Assembly: GCA_000708835.1 (NCBI GenBank)
Contig: DF237117.1
Coordinates: forward strand, 62,001 to 126,000
Length of the DNA stretch: 64,000 bases
Direction: 5' to 3'
From: Klebsormidium nitens
Lineage: Eukaryota; Streptophyta; Klebsormidiophyceae; Klebsormidiales; Klebsormidiaceae
Position 1 is the first letter of the stretch. Each line of letters begins with the position of its first letter. A model generated the notes under the pieces. The model did no database searches and was not told where the DNA came from. It saw nothing but the letters and a program-made list of their open reading frames with translations. Made by a program: the position numbers and the translations under genes. Shown piece by piece: positions 10,901 through 22,383 of this stretch.

Positions 10901-13818
10901 CGAGTCGCTAAGACTGAAGAAGCACCAACTGATCATGTCAACGGTGGCCGGTTTCTTGCTGGGAGTACTTGCGCTTGTCGTGCCGCACTCCTTCTTCTGG
11001 GGCGAGTTTGGTAAGGCTCCCGCGCTGCTAAACGGGCTTCAAATCAAGCTCACACTTGTGTGTTTACGCATCCAAAGTTCCCACCCACCATCTGCAAGAG
11101 CGGGGCTCTTAGAAATGAAAAGAGCCCGGAAAAGATATAAAAGCCCAAAGTTTTCCTCTCTTGATACAACTTCTCCAATCTATCAAATGGTAGGGTGAGT
11201 GCCTGACGCGATCTCCCGATTCTCGGATGGTCGGCTTGAAAATCATCGGTCTGATGCAGCCCTTTATAACGGTGAAGACATTCGTTCATCCAGCATTCGA
11301 TATTAAGCATGTCGATTGAATGAAACGGAAAACTAGGGTTTAAAACTCTGTTTTTCAGTCCACCAACCGTGCCTTGCCTACCAACTCTTCTCTTTGCTCT
11401 TATCTCGCTTCCCTTTCTGTTGACCTGCATCAACCTGGAACGCGAGCGTTTCCTTTCGGCCCGATTCCTTTGGTTTTCGTTGTCGTTTCCTTTCAGTCCC
11501 CCTTACCTCTCCTTCATGTAGGCTGAAGCCTTTCGTCCACGATTGCCCCTCTTCTGTAGTGTAACTCAGGATCCCTCTGACCCCGGTCCACTTTCGTTTG
11601 GGCCCCCCTTCCATCCAACGTGTTTCTTTCCCCCCTGCAGAGATCCAGTCAATCATCGATCGCGGCGGGGGGCTGCTTCCGCACATTTGGCCCAAGGACC
11701 AGGCCATAGCGTATGACCTGGGAAAGCCGGGGCCAAACCTTATGGTGGCGCTCGTGAAGATGGCTGCCATCTCGGTTACCATCCACGGCGGGTTTAGGGG
11801 CGGGTTTATCTTCCCGTTCTTCCTGACCGGCAGGTAAGAGTCCGCACTTGAAGACCACCGCTTTGCTTTTGAACCCTTTTTTTATCGGCTCAGTGTCATG
11901 GAATCCCTTTCCCAGGAAGAACGGATGTTAGATTTTAGCAAATTTTGCAGCGCTGTCGAGCGGGCCAGACTCGTGTGCGTTCAAGCCTGCACTCACTGAT
12001 TGGTCAACTGCTTGGTCTAAGAGTGCGCGTTACACCTCTGGAAACGAGTCTGGTCAACGTCTTCCAGCGCGCGCGGCCGCACCGGCCGTCCACCTACCCG
12101 ATTCGAGTCAACTTTTGCAACTCAGTTCGAATCAAAACATGCCTTCCAGACACTCTCACACGGTTACTCCCGAGCCGTGAACCCTATAAAGCAGGTGAAT
12201 TTTGCCAAAGGATTTCAGAACTTTAATGGGCTTCTCCTACTTTTCGCAGCGCGGTTGGTCAGGCAATCCCCAGCCTTCACCCGGACGTTGGTTAGCTCTT
12301 GCTTAAATGCCCTTTCCGACGGTCGTTACAAAGGTCAACAGCATAGCTGACATCAAAACCCGCCGTCAAAACCCCTCAATTGCAAGCTTACCGCTCTCAA
12401 GGCCCCCAAGACTTTGAGATCTATAAACCTAAAAGTAGAAGAAAGCCTGACTATTTCCCCCCCTCTTTTGCAGCGCGGTCGGTCAGGCAATCCACTTGGC
12501 GATCCCCAGCCTGCATCCCGTCGTTTGCATGATGGGGGTTGCCTCCGCTCTAGACGTCGCTATCACGCGAACCCCCTGGGCCAGCGCGCTCATCCTTGCC
12601 TGCCTCTCTGGTGAGCCACGTGGCACCATCGCCGACGTAGATTTGGTTGAAGACTTGTCCGTAAAAGTATCCTTGCCTGCCTCTCTGGGGGACGTCGCAC
12701 CGTCTTTGTGTCAAAGGTAGGTAGTACCAATCGACTTAGCCCATGCCATCTTCATGCCCGTTGGAGAATTCGGACGGTGCTTTTCATTGCTTTTATGGAT
12801 TCTAGCGTTGATTAACACAGAGTAGGTTGACCGGAACGTGTTCCTTCAACTCTTGCTTGCATCTGCGGTTAGCCACGTGGCACTATCCGCTGACGCAGAT
12901 TAGGTTGATCGGAGCTTGTGTCTTTCACGTGCTTCTCACTCAGCCCATTGTAGGACCTGGTTATGCACGCTGCCAAGAGGTTCGTGTTTTCTGGAAAGCC
13001 AACATGCGGATTGCCTTCCCAAATTGACTAGTCTCGAGCAGACCTGATTTGGCGGATGGCTTTGGATGGGCCGGTCGAATGTCTTCCGCATCTGGGCGAT
13101 ATAGAACGCACGTCATTGACCCACTTTGACAAAAGCCCAGAGCGTCAGATTTGCGATGTCGCAGTTCAAACGTCAGGGGGTTCGAGCACCGAGAACTGTT
13201 TTACAACTTGAAAGGATTCCAACCGGGAAAGGGTTTCTCAGGCCGCCGGGTTTTCGGTTGCGGCCCCAGAGCGACCGTTAACGACAAGTTTCGTAGACAT
13301 TGAGGGAACGACAATGTGGTAGTAGACCCACTTTGTCCAAACAAGACTCAACCTTTTGACTTGCTTCCAGGCTCTGCTTCTACATCAAAACGACATTTCA
13401 AAGGGTCGATATGTTCAGCTTGATTGGTTCCACTGGACGCCACGAAAATGGGTCCAACGAAAGTGACGTCGAAGCCTCGATGAGTTGACATTAGTCGAAT
13501 GCGGAGCGCGTTTAATGGGTTCGGACTTCCAGTGGACGGTTGTCGTTGCGCTTGCTTTTCATCGAACGGAAACATCTCTGAAGCCCGTGCGTAAACAAAT
13601 GCATGGGACGTATCGAGAACTATTTCCATATGTTGTTCCGTATACTCTATGCAGGCCAGCCGAACGTGCTCCAGCCCGCCGTCACGGCCGCGCTGACCAG
13701 CCTGGTGCTGACGTATTCGTCCAAGTTCCAGCTCATCAAGACGCAGCAGACGCGCCGGTTCTCGGAACCGGAGCCGGAGGACGAGTGGCCGCCGTACGAT
13801 CCGGCCCACGGGGAATAA
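4988..13818 (+). CDS. CLC-family chloride channel/transporter, nine exons
   Basis: Integral-membrane anion channel or anion/proton exchanger of the CLC family. Exons: 4988-5160, 5992-6188, 7503-7698, 8990-9193, 10012-10156, 10875-11010, 11641-11833, 12474-12610, 13655-13818. They join in phase to about 514 residues, ending in TAA. The first ~60 residues are acidic and hydrophilic, followed by many hydrophobic segments. Family signatures are GSLGPEAPIV (end of exon 3), GAPLGGSMFALEVLHR (exon 4) and GGFRGGFIFPFF (exon 7). In the first motif a Leu stands where classical GREGP/GKEGP motifs carry the gating Glu. The classical GSGIP motif and C-terminal CBS domains are not seen, so it is a short, divergent CLC type. 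Intron 5 appears to start with GC (AAG|GCACGT), which the reading frame requires. Several introns carry copies of the adjacent exon ends. Direction of transport and membrane location cannot be judged. The start ATG was chosen because it follows the leader and keeps the frame; the in-frame extent upstream is short. Confidence 0.87.
6781..7502 (+). repeat. Acceptor-side decayed copies of CLC exon 3
   Basis: Copies of intron tail (ending in CAG or an equivalent) plus the first ~45-50 nt of exon 3 (encoding LGLGVGLSLLYVGYP) begin at about 6781, 6960, 7120 and 7326, before the real exon at 7503. Spacings are about 179, 160, 206 and 177 nt. The shared core is a GGTCTCGGCGTGGGGCTCTC-like block. None of the copies extends to the exon's donor end, so each is a 5'-truncated-exon unit inside intron 2. 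Confidence 0.85.
8394..8989 (+). repeat. Acceptor-side decayed copies of CLC exon 4
   Basis: Four upstream copies of the start of exon 4 (real start 8990) begin at about 8394, 8560, 8704 and 8846. Spacings to the next are about 166, 144, 142 and 144 nt. The copies repeat a GGxxAGTGGCTGGGCCACAA-like block and an ATGATGCGCACG-like block, and the nearest ones are the best preserved. All lie in intron 3 and lack the exon's 3' half and donor. Confidence 0.85.
9738..10011 (+). repeat. Acceptor-side decayed copies of CLC exon 5
   Basis: Two copies of the start of exon 5 (real start 10012) begin at about 9738 and 9879, with spacings of 141 and 133 nt. Each follows a CAG and repeats the segment encoding a YHSLTGMAMGN-like peptide. 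The first copy also retains the CTTCCCGACGG-like block that follows. Both are interrupted downstream and have no donor. Confidence 0.82.
11951..12870 (+). repeat. Decayed copies of both ends of CLC exon 8
   Basis: Upstream of exon 8 (12474-12610), CAG plus an exon-start-like segment (CGCGGTxGGTCAGGCAATCC) occurs at about 12250, and a weaker one at about 11951. Downstream, the exon's last bases and donor region (CTTGCCTGCCTCTCTGG, then a GAGCCACGTGGCAC-like intron head) recur near 12672-12690 and again at about 12852-12915. Acceptor-type copies are therefore on the 5' side and donor-type copies on the 3' side of the same exon. The 11951 copy is doubtful. Confidence 0.65.
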
Positions 13819-15619
13819 ATGAGCGGAACGAGCGGACTGAGGGGAACGAGAGGAATAAAGCGAGAGCAGATTGTACGTGGACTTCAAGGGAGACTGGGGA
13901 GCGAACCTGAGGGTAGCGGGGCTTGCCAGGAAGCGCTCAGCTAAGACGATGCCGTTAGGTGCCTATCCGAGGAGAGGTGCTTTTCACGGGATGACAAGCG
14001 CATTGCTGGGAGTAGCGGGTTCAAAATGGATGCAGACGCAACGAAGCGTTCCGCATGGCAGATTCCGTTTGCTTAGTTGAAAGGGCCTTAGCACGCGGAC
14101 TGGCGAGTGCTCTTGATCCATGTCGATAGTTCGAAAGCAAGTTGTAAAGAAGCACGGGGACTCCACTTCTAGCAAGGTGGTCGTTATTGGACGAACGAGT
14201 CCGATAAGCACTTCGCAAGCTAGCCTTCTCAGCCGAAATTCAAACTTCATAGGCGAGGCCGGTATGGAATCAGGCAGCAAGTGGCCGGTTTGCGGAAGGT
14301 TCAATTGGACGGTCGGATCCAGAAAGCCCATTATGTAAAGCTTATAATTGTATTTAGCTATAGATAATAGGAGAGTACGACGCCACTAGTGGGTGATTGT
14401 ACGTAAAACCTAGTCATGGGTTGCATCGGGTAAGATTCATAAGGCCCCGATTAGGTACGGTAATCAGATTATGATGTCGTAAGCTGACGATCGATCAGAG
14501 TAGATCCATATTTAAATTGGCCCAAGTAGCTCATCACCTTGATAGTACAGCATGCTGCAGACGTTGATAATAATAATAATCGAGACCATTAGCATACGAT
14601 AAAATTAATACCAGGTCTCAGGTTCAAGCGTATAAGCAGCCGACCTCTAGGATAGTGATTCGTTCAGATCGAACATCTACGTACAGCTATAGCTCAAGCC
14701 TGGTACCGTACGGTACCGTCGTCGAGCGATTGAAGAAAAGCTCCAGAGATGTTTGTTTCTTGCAGATCGCGTTTTACAAGGGAGAACTGCATGCGCATGG
14801 CGGTCACCACATCGCCGCTGCAGCAGATTTTATATTCGATCATAAAATCAAATTCATGAATCATAAATGCAAGTCAGTGTGCCAGCAACAGTGACTATCA
14901 AAGTAAACCGCGCGTACTGCGAGCTTGCCAGACATGCCATATCTGCGGGTAGGATCTCCGGTTGGCCCCGGTCGCCACAGCATGTGCGCAGATCATAACG
15001 ATCCTGGATATATTGAAATTAACCGCGCTCGATTGATATATACGCACATGCATGCATTCAATCAATATCGTAGTTCAATAAGAACTTTCTGGTATAGATC
15101 GAGGTATTTCAATCCTGAAGTGGGCCGGAACGTCAGTTCATTTGCACTGTCTGACTCGAGAGGCTTCCGGCCATACATTCTTGTCGGACCCGCGTACACC
15201 GATAAAATCTGTCGATGTTGATCCACTGTTGATCGTAGCATCACGCATATGCCAACATGGAAATCATATCATTGGACTCCACGATGCATGTCTCGTTATC
15301 CTTCTGCATTGTGCGATAGCTGAAGCTGCTTATTGATGCAAACGAACATGGTACACATATGACTTTGCTGAAATTGTTACCCTTTTCTTTCTGGAAGAAG
15401 CAAGCGCAGGGTGAAAGTGATTCAGTATGGGATCCAAACCGATAACATACAGTCACTGCCATCAAAATTGCCGCAAGTTTTCTACGTGTTCAGAACTCAA
15501 CCAACTACAATACAAGACCAGACACGCCTTTCAGGCAGCGCCTTATTTTTCAACCGCCAGTCTTGGTTGCTACAACCAACACTAGCCAGGCGGCCGTTCA
15601 ACCAACGGCTGGAAACGAC
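13819..15619. other. Convergent intergenic region between CLC and the ARID gene
   Basis: The two genes end tail to tail here. The segment presumably holds both 3' UTRs and terminators. From about 14330 to 15350 it is AT-rich, with short runs such as an AATAATAATAAT tract near 14566 and several partial palindromes. No coding exon is supported on either strand. Confidence 0.6.
14702..14717. promoter_or_regulatory. Perfect 16-bp GTAC palindrome
   Basis: GGTACCGTACGGTACC is a perfect 16-bp inverted repeat with three GTAC cores, in the AT-rich region between the convergent CLC and ARID genes. GTAC cores are recognised by SBP-domain factors in the green lineage, so a regulatory role is possible. 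This is inference only. Confidence 0.4.
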
Positions 15620-18600
15620 CTAACTCTCAACATAATGGTCAGTGGCTCTTGCGCCCCTACATTCGGACGCAGTTTCTCGGTGCCCTGCATCCAAAACTTG
15701 ATCTCGTTCAGCCCTGGCGCTTTGCACCGCACCGGGGGCCGCCGCCGTCCCCTCAACGCCCACCTTTCCTATTCCGCCCTTTATTCGTACAACCCCCCTT
15801 TTGCACCGCACTTTGTACACGTTGTAGTAATAACTCACGAGCTCCTTCAGCGGCCTTCCCGGCAGGCTCTCCCGGATCGCTTGGAAAAACCCCTCCCCAA
15901 AGAAATCCTCGCTCACGTCCTTCCCCCGCCTGATGGAGCTTGCCGCCGCCACAAACCGCTGCTCCTCTCCGCGGGACCATTTCCCGGCGACCCGTTCTCC
16001 CATCTCCGCCAGCCCGAGGTCGCCCCCCGCGTCACCGAGCGCGGCCTCTAGCGCGGACCGGGCGTCCGAAACGGGCTGCTTCCGGACAGCCGCACTGTCC
16101 GTCTGGCTGCTCGTTCGCCGCAAAACCGGCCGGGTTAACCGTGGGTCAGAAACCAGGTCCGGTTTGGCAACCGGCTCTTCCTTAATGGAAGCTGGTTCTT
16201 GGAGGGGGCGCCACACCGGCCAGCCGATCCACGTCGCCTCTGACGTCAGCATGACGTCACCTAGAGGCGTCGCAAGAGGACCACTCGGATGCCGCGTCGT
16301 TTGAGTCGCCGGTTTGGCGACGATACGTGGGCGCCACTCGGGAACTGACGCCTGGTACCTAGCCCCAATCCTGGGCTGCAAGTACTCCAACTCTTCCTCT
16401 ACTAGCTTTTTCCGGGTCCGCCGCCCTTCCTCGGCAACACTTCCTAACCGCACCACTAACCAACTCTCCCGGTGCCGTTGCAGCTGCTCCTGGAGGACGG
16501 TTAGCGTCGCGGTTAGCTGCGGCGAAACCGGGTCAGCGAAGGTGACCAGCGGCCGGTAGCCCCGCGGCCGTCGCAGGGGGTGGCCGGTCGCAACTTCTCG
16601 CCGCCGCTTCACTTCGGGGGTTTCGGGGCCCTGCCGGAACCCTGGGTCTTCGACCCCCCCGAACTGGGTCGCGCACAGCAATCCTGCCTTGCGCTTCTGG
16701 CCGCTCAGGCTGTGCATCCACTTGCTGGGCGACAGCGTCAAGTTTCGGGGGGAAGGATTCATCATCCGGGGGGAGAGGTGCATCTTCCGGGGGGATGGAT
16801 TTAGAATGAGTTTCAGGCGCTGGGGGGACAGCGTCTTGGGCTTGGCGGGCATCGGTTCAGACCTCTCCTCACCCCCCGGAATGGTCAAAGCTTTGCGCCG
16901 GTTTTCGCCGAGCCAGTGCTCCAGTTCGCTCGCGTCCTGTGGGCCCAAACCGTCCAGTCCGTGAAGGCTGACCGTAAGCGCTCGTAAGCCCCCAAACCCC
17001 CGGAAGGAGCTTTCGTCCCCAGGGAATCCTACCGGGCCCCCCTCTGCCACCTCTTTTCTCCAGTCGAAGACTCCCACCGCCTGCGCCGGATCGTCTTCCA
17101 GAAGGTTTGCGCCTCCGTCGTGGTCCCTAGCGGTTGGTACCGCTTCGCCCCCAGTTGGTACCGCCAATGGCTCCGCGTAGCGATGCCCACGCGCCCCTGC
17201 CACGTCAGCACTCCCGCTGACCTCAGAAACGCTCCCGCTGCCATACACCCCCGACTTCCGCACAGCAAGCGGCTCGCCGAAGCTTACCCCTCCAAAGATC
17301 TCGGACTCTGTCAGGCTCCGCTTTGCTCCGGCGGAACGAACTGAGGGGATGGCGTCGGTCAACAGACTGCCCTCGATGCTCGTCTCAGGGCCCAAGTCAA
17401 TGGTCACCCCCTCGCCTTTGGAAAGCGCCCCCGCCTCCAGCCCTTCTCGCAACCCTTTGGAAGCGTCCGCGCTCGTTCCCGCCAGACTCTCACGGGCCCC
17501 GTAGAAGCCTTGGGGGGCTTTCTCGTACCCCCCCCAACCCTCACCCTTCACCCTTTCGGAACCCACCTTCATCTTGCCCGACACCTCCTCTACCCCCCCA
17601 AAGCCCGCCTGGAATCCTCCAAAACTGTCTCGAAGCCCTCCCGAACTCTCCGGGCATCCACCGTACCCCTCCTTAGACCCGCCCGTAACCTCCTCCACTT
17701 TCAGGCTGCACGCTGAACTCGTCGCGTCCGTTTCCATGCACTCTTTACTCTCTGCGTGCTGGCCCAAGCTTCCCTCGCTGACCGCCCTCAGGCTCGGCAG
17801 CGTCGTCCTGACGTCATCCCCCCCCCCAGAGTGTTGCTCCCGCTCATCCTCGCCTCCAAAATGCCTCTCTCGCTCTCCCCCTCCTTGAGACACCGGCTCC
17901 CGCTCATCCCCCCTCCCGACATCCCTGTTGCTCTCCTTTAATCGGCCCCCGCCCCGCTCAGAAGTACAGGTGCTGCTGGAGCGCGTTTTCTGGGGGCCTT
18001 GTGGGGGGAGCGACGTCGCTTTGAGAGCTTGGGACGGGGGCGACAGGTCGCCCAACAGGGCCTCGAGGTCGAGGAGGTACTTGGCGTGCAGGAGTTTCAG
18101 GCAGGGGCCCGCCTCTAGTTTGAGGCCCATCTGAGCGGCGACCACGTTCCATTCCCGCCGCTTTGACACCTGGCAGCAAATGGAGACGGGGTTTTAGCAA
18201 CCAATCGGTGGTCATGCAAGTTTATATTATGGGAAATGGTGGTGTTTCCAAAAAGCGTGGTGTTGCTTGTAGCTCCCAAAGCGAGAGGACGCTGTATTAC
18301 TGACCAGGATCGTGAAAGTGTTTCCCTGGCGCTGAAGAAGAACAAGCCCAATAAATGCATCTAGTATCTCCTTTCAGGAACCAACATAAGAGAACTGAAG
18401 AAGCAAGGACAAGAAGAAAGCTACGATCCTCAACAATCGCTTTCAAGGCCGACCTTTACCCACAGTCCCTCAAGGATAGATTGATCCTGTTGTGATTTCC
18501 TCCCCTTCAGATCAAACCTTGGTCCAGCAGAAAGGCGTTCAAACTTCAGAGGATAGGATTGGCAATCTTCCTCTGTTGTTGCAGGAAGGCTTCAAGAAGA

Positions 18601-21193
18601 GTTTCTCCTGATTCTTTTAGGGATTCGAAAAGGCATTTGCAAGCAGTCAATTTCTTCACCCAAGAAAACCGCCAGCACAGGTGGAAATTTTCCATGCAGG
18701 GGTGGTCTATTCCAACTCATTATTGTCCAAACACCCCACACAGTAGTTCAAGGGACTCAAAACCTTGGCACAAACAGGTGACCAACGAGAAGGAAGAACA
18801 GCTCACTCACCTCGTTGTATCCCCCGTTGCATGCCACATGCTGATACAGCGACAGCAGGTTCACCGTCTGTCCGTCCACCATCGCCGGCAGTGGCCTAAT
18901 CTCCCCATCCAGTGCAAACAGCGTGCTCAGCCCCTCCTCAAACTCCGCCTCCTCTAGTTCCTCCTTGGTCAGGTTCCTCTCCTCCAACACTGGCTCTTTC
19001 TTCTGCCGCACTGGCCGCGGTTTCCCCCCCTTCTCTCGTTTGCTCTCGCCAGCACTGGGGTCCCCCCCCTTTCTGGGGGGCTTGGGATCGGGCGCGCGTC
19101 GCTCCTCGTAGACCGGGAGGGGGTCGTTGGAGTTGCTGCTGATGCGCTCGAGGCGGTAGGCCATCACTTGGCTGACGGGGTGGATGCTGCGGCGCACGAT
19201 CATGCCGTCCCCTACCCTGCGGTTCTCCACACACCTGTGGGGAAGAAGGATTGGCGACGTCAGGAACTGTTCTTCTCCACTGACAATCTTTGAAAACGTT
19301 TTTGACTAAGTCTTGCAGAACGTTGACAGTGTCTTGACTAAATCTGAAACCCTTTAGCACACCTCTGGTCAAGAAGGAAAGTTCCTCAAAGATTAGAACA
19401 GTTTCTCATAAAGTCTTCTACTCCCACTCTGCAGGCTCTCGGTACCTGTTGTAAAATAGGGTGGCTGCCCCGGGATAGTAACACCTAGGATTTTAGAGCT
19501 TTGCTACTCATCTGGAGTTTTCAACTTACATCACATCTGGCAAAGAAAGAAGCCCAGTTAGAGGTGCAGGCTACATAGTTCGGCCAACATTGTCAAGCTT
19601 TCTCCCCTGTCTGCTGTTGTATACAAACCTTTCAGCAGACACAAGTGATTGCTCAAGAAATAAACTTACCAGGTAAGCTCCTTAAGCAATCTGTCCAAGC
19701 TCAAAAGGTCTTTGAATTTTAGGACTACAGCAACAACACTCTTCAAGGCCTAGGAATTTACTTTGTGCAAGTAGAGTGCACAAGACTGGCAAGCACACGA
19801 TTGGCGTCTGGAATGCAACTCAAAAGCCAACCTTGGAATTCAGAGAGGGAAAATGCAATGGAATAGGTCAGAAGCGCGGACGCCTGAACTTCAGCTTGGA
19901 GCAAGGAGGGTTTGTTTCGTCTCTGGTGCCCCTTCTGGCTGAAGAAGAGTTAGTCCTTCAACAATCTCAAAAGAACCTTGTCGCCTTGCTTGTTTGTCTC
20001 AATTGCAACAAGGCTTCTAATGAGCGTTGTGCTTTAAAACCCACACAATTGACTGGTACCTCCAGTCAATGTGTGGAATTTCCAGAAATGTTTTTCTGGT
20101 TCACAAGCTAGAAAATTCCACCTCTGAGCAACAGAACAACAAACATTTTTGGATCATTGCAGGGTTTGAGGTGGTGATTGAAAGGTAGGACGCCTGTGCA
20201 GATTGGCTAAGAGCACCTTGTATAAATGTGATACTCTTCAAAGAGAGTTGACTGTTTATTTTGTCAATTAGCTCTCGCTGTCCGTGATTTTACCCCCTTC
20301 GAGAACAGGGTTGTCATGTTCACTAGGCTAGTAAATTGTCCAACATGCATGTCGTAATGGTCACAGAATCAGTAACTGGTAAAAATGGGTTTTGAAAGAC
20401 TGACATATCCTTTGGAATTCAAATTTCCCAGTTTGCAAATGTCACATTTCAAAATCACCTTCATTCCCAGGCAACATGACAAGAGAGCACGTAAAGGAGC
20501 ACTACATGCAGACATAATGTAACCTGACTTACTGACTGACTGCAAGTCATCCAGGACAGCACACAGCACAACGCAATTGGCCTTGATGATTGACTGAAAA
20601 AAAATCAGAGATAGATTTTATGCAAGATAGAGTCTGGTCATTTCTGAGGGCAAGGAAAAGCCCTGTATCTCTATATTACCGCCAGTATTTACCATCTTCA
20701 ACCCCTTCCCTAAGGTAAAAAGGAGCCCTTGGACTCCCAGACTCAACCCCCCCTTAACAATGCAAGACGTGTTCGGTCCTTGGAAAACCTCTAGGTTTAC
20801 CAACTCAAAACCAGACATTATTTCATTCCATTTTTCCACAATTCCAAGAAACAGACAGAAACCCCATACTATGGAAATCAACGACTTAAGGGAACCACCT
20901 CACCTCAAAGAGAAATTGAGCAACCCCGTATCTCCTACAGAGCTTCGTGACCGCTGCTTCAAGGTGACTCGTGACACCCAAGTCCCCTCCGGCTCCTTCA
21001 TCAGGTTCTCAATGATTGCTTCCATGCCTGCTTCGATCCGCCGCTCAGAGTACCTGCTATGCTTGATGCTGATGCTCTCACTGTTTGCCTCCTTCTGAAT
21101 TGGCCAAAAAGGTTTCACAAGCTTCGTCACCCTGCCGATCCTAGAACCAGCCCCCCCATGGCCCCTACCAGAAAAGGTAATGATTTCCTCCAT
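15620..21193 (-). CDS. ARID-ELM2-SANT chromatin protein, three exons
   Basis: Nuclear DNA-binding/co-repressor-type protein. Coding exons in minus-strand order: 21193-20904 (5' limit uncertain), 19234-18811 and 18169-15620, joined in phase to about 1087 residues. The ARID domain spans the last intron: exon 2 ends in a VNLLSLYQHVACNGGYNE-like segment and exon 3 opens with an SKRREWNVVAAQMGL segment, then an LHAKYLLDLE helix. A long low-complexity middle is rich in Gly, Ser, Glu and repeated SPR motifs. An ELM2-like segment (PRIGARYQASVPEW) lies near residue 840, and a SANT/Myb-like domain (WSRGEEQRF to LVSYYYNVYKVR) near residues 960-1015. ARID, ELM2 and SANT in one chain is a plant-type architecture. 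The large final exon carries most of the protein. The start at 21193 (MEEIITF) is the best ATG before a coherent frame, but an additional 5' exon cannot be excluded. No exon-copy arrays were seen in its introns. Confidence 0.8.
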
Positions 21194-21843
21194 GTTTGCA
21201 ACCTTGTCAAGTGTGCAGTTTTTCATGCAATGAGACCTTTTCTTTGTCATGCAGGCAATAATTCTTCACGTTTTATACCCTTGAACTGCCACTGCTTGCT
21301 TCTCCTCCATTTTCTATCCCTTCTGATGGCCTCGTTGCTCAGAGCTCCAACTCGCAAGCGACAAAACACAGCCAAGATGGAGCAACATCTGAACATGTCG
21401 TCCAATTCTGCAAGGGGCTAGAATTGCCTCTAAGAACTCCTACCTAACGAGCTCAACGCCCCCCAAACAAATTACCAGCTTTTACCAAGCTTCAAAGGCA
21501 ATCTTAGTGCGTCCTAAGCAGGAGGGAAGCGGGTAATGGCCGCCCTTTTGTAGCGCTCCTCGCTGCTGGCTCCTCCTCTTTCCTCTGAGCACGCCTTTTC
21601 AAATCCAAATTTGAGCAGGGAACCGCTAGAAATCGAATCCATCTGCTCCGAACCGCGCTGACGTCGTCCAAGTGCCATAAGCCCTCAGATTCCGGACCAT
21701 GTGAGCCGTTCAGATTCGCCGCAGAATGTAACCGTCGCCAATTGACGGCGGAGATTGCATCTCACTTCTGACGATTCAAACCTCGACGGCCACGAAACGA
21801 GCGGGAAGAGATTCCGCAACAGCTTATGCGCGTGGGAAGTCTT

Positions 21844-21861
21844 GGTACCGCGAGCGGTACC
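21844..21861. promoter_or_regulatory. GTAC-centred inverted repeat in divergent promoter
   Basis: GGTACCGC, a 2-nt spacer, then GCGGTACC form a perfect 8+8 inverted repeat, followed immediately by another CGTACCGC half-site. It lies about 520 bp upstream of the APC8 ATG. It resembles the palindrome at 14702 and could be a binding site for a GTAC-recognising factor. Confidence 0.4.
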
Positions 21862-22047
21862 GTACCGCATTTGTCCAACTGGAGTTCGGACGTTTGGACT
21901 GGTCGTATTGGGCGAAGACCATGCCCGACTCAGAAACTTTGCGAACAAGGACCAGCCTCAGGCTGCAAAACTGGCGAGCCCGTCCAACTTCAACTTCAAG
22001 TTCCCGGCTTTCTGCAGCTAGCTCAGCTTGAGCACCGACTCCGAGTA

Positions 22048-22074
22048 CTCTGAGTCTGAGTCTGAGTCTGAGCA
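22048..22074. repeat. TCTGAG hexamer microsatellite
   Basis: About four tandem TCTGAG units upstream of APC8, in its presumed promoter or leader region. Confidence 0.7.
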
Positions 22075-22383
22075 GGGCTTCTCTTGGAATCAGATGCAGA
22101 GCGCTAGGAGCTAGGTAGATGATGCAGAGGGGCACTTGCGGAAGACGACGTGTTCGTGAAGACTGGCAGAAAGGAAAGGAATGGAGGCAGGGCGCGAGAC
22201 GGCCAATACAGGAAAATTGAAGTTGCTTTGCTGATTGTGGAATCCCTGATCAAGCAAACATCATAGCTGAATGAGCGGGTACATGAGCGGACAACACTCA
22301 CAGCCACGCAGCTGTGTGTATCATCGGGCAGTTCAGGAGTTTGAGTAGTAGCTTCTGGCCTATGCGAGCCAGGGATCGCTAGA

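Larger units (their letters stand above)
21194..22383. promoter_or_regulatory. Divergent intergenic region, ARID gene and APC8
   Basis: About 1.2 kb separates the tentative start of the minus-strand ARID gene from the APC8 start, so it must hold both promoters and 5' UTRs. It contains the GGTACCGC-GA-GCGGTACC inverted repeat at 21844-21861 and a short TCTGAG repeat near 22048-22074. Short ORFs on both strands have no recognisable family. Confidence 0.55.

Noticed and set aside
15940-18134. Several plus-strand ORFs opposite the ARID exon
   Set aside because: They are GC-rich shadows of the minus-strand coding frame with proline/arginine-rich, family-less translations.
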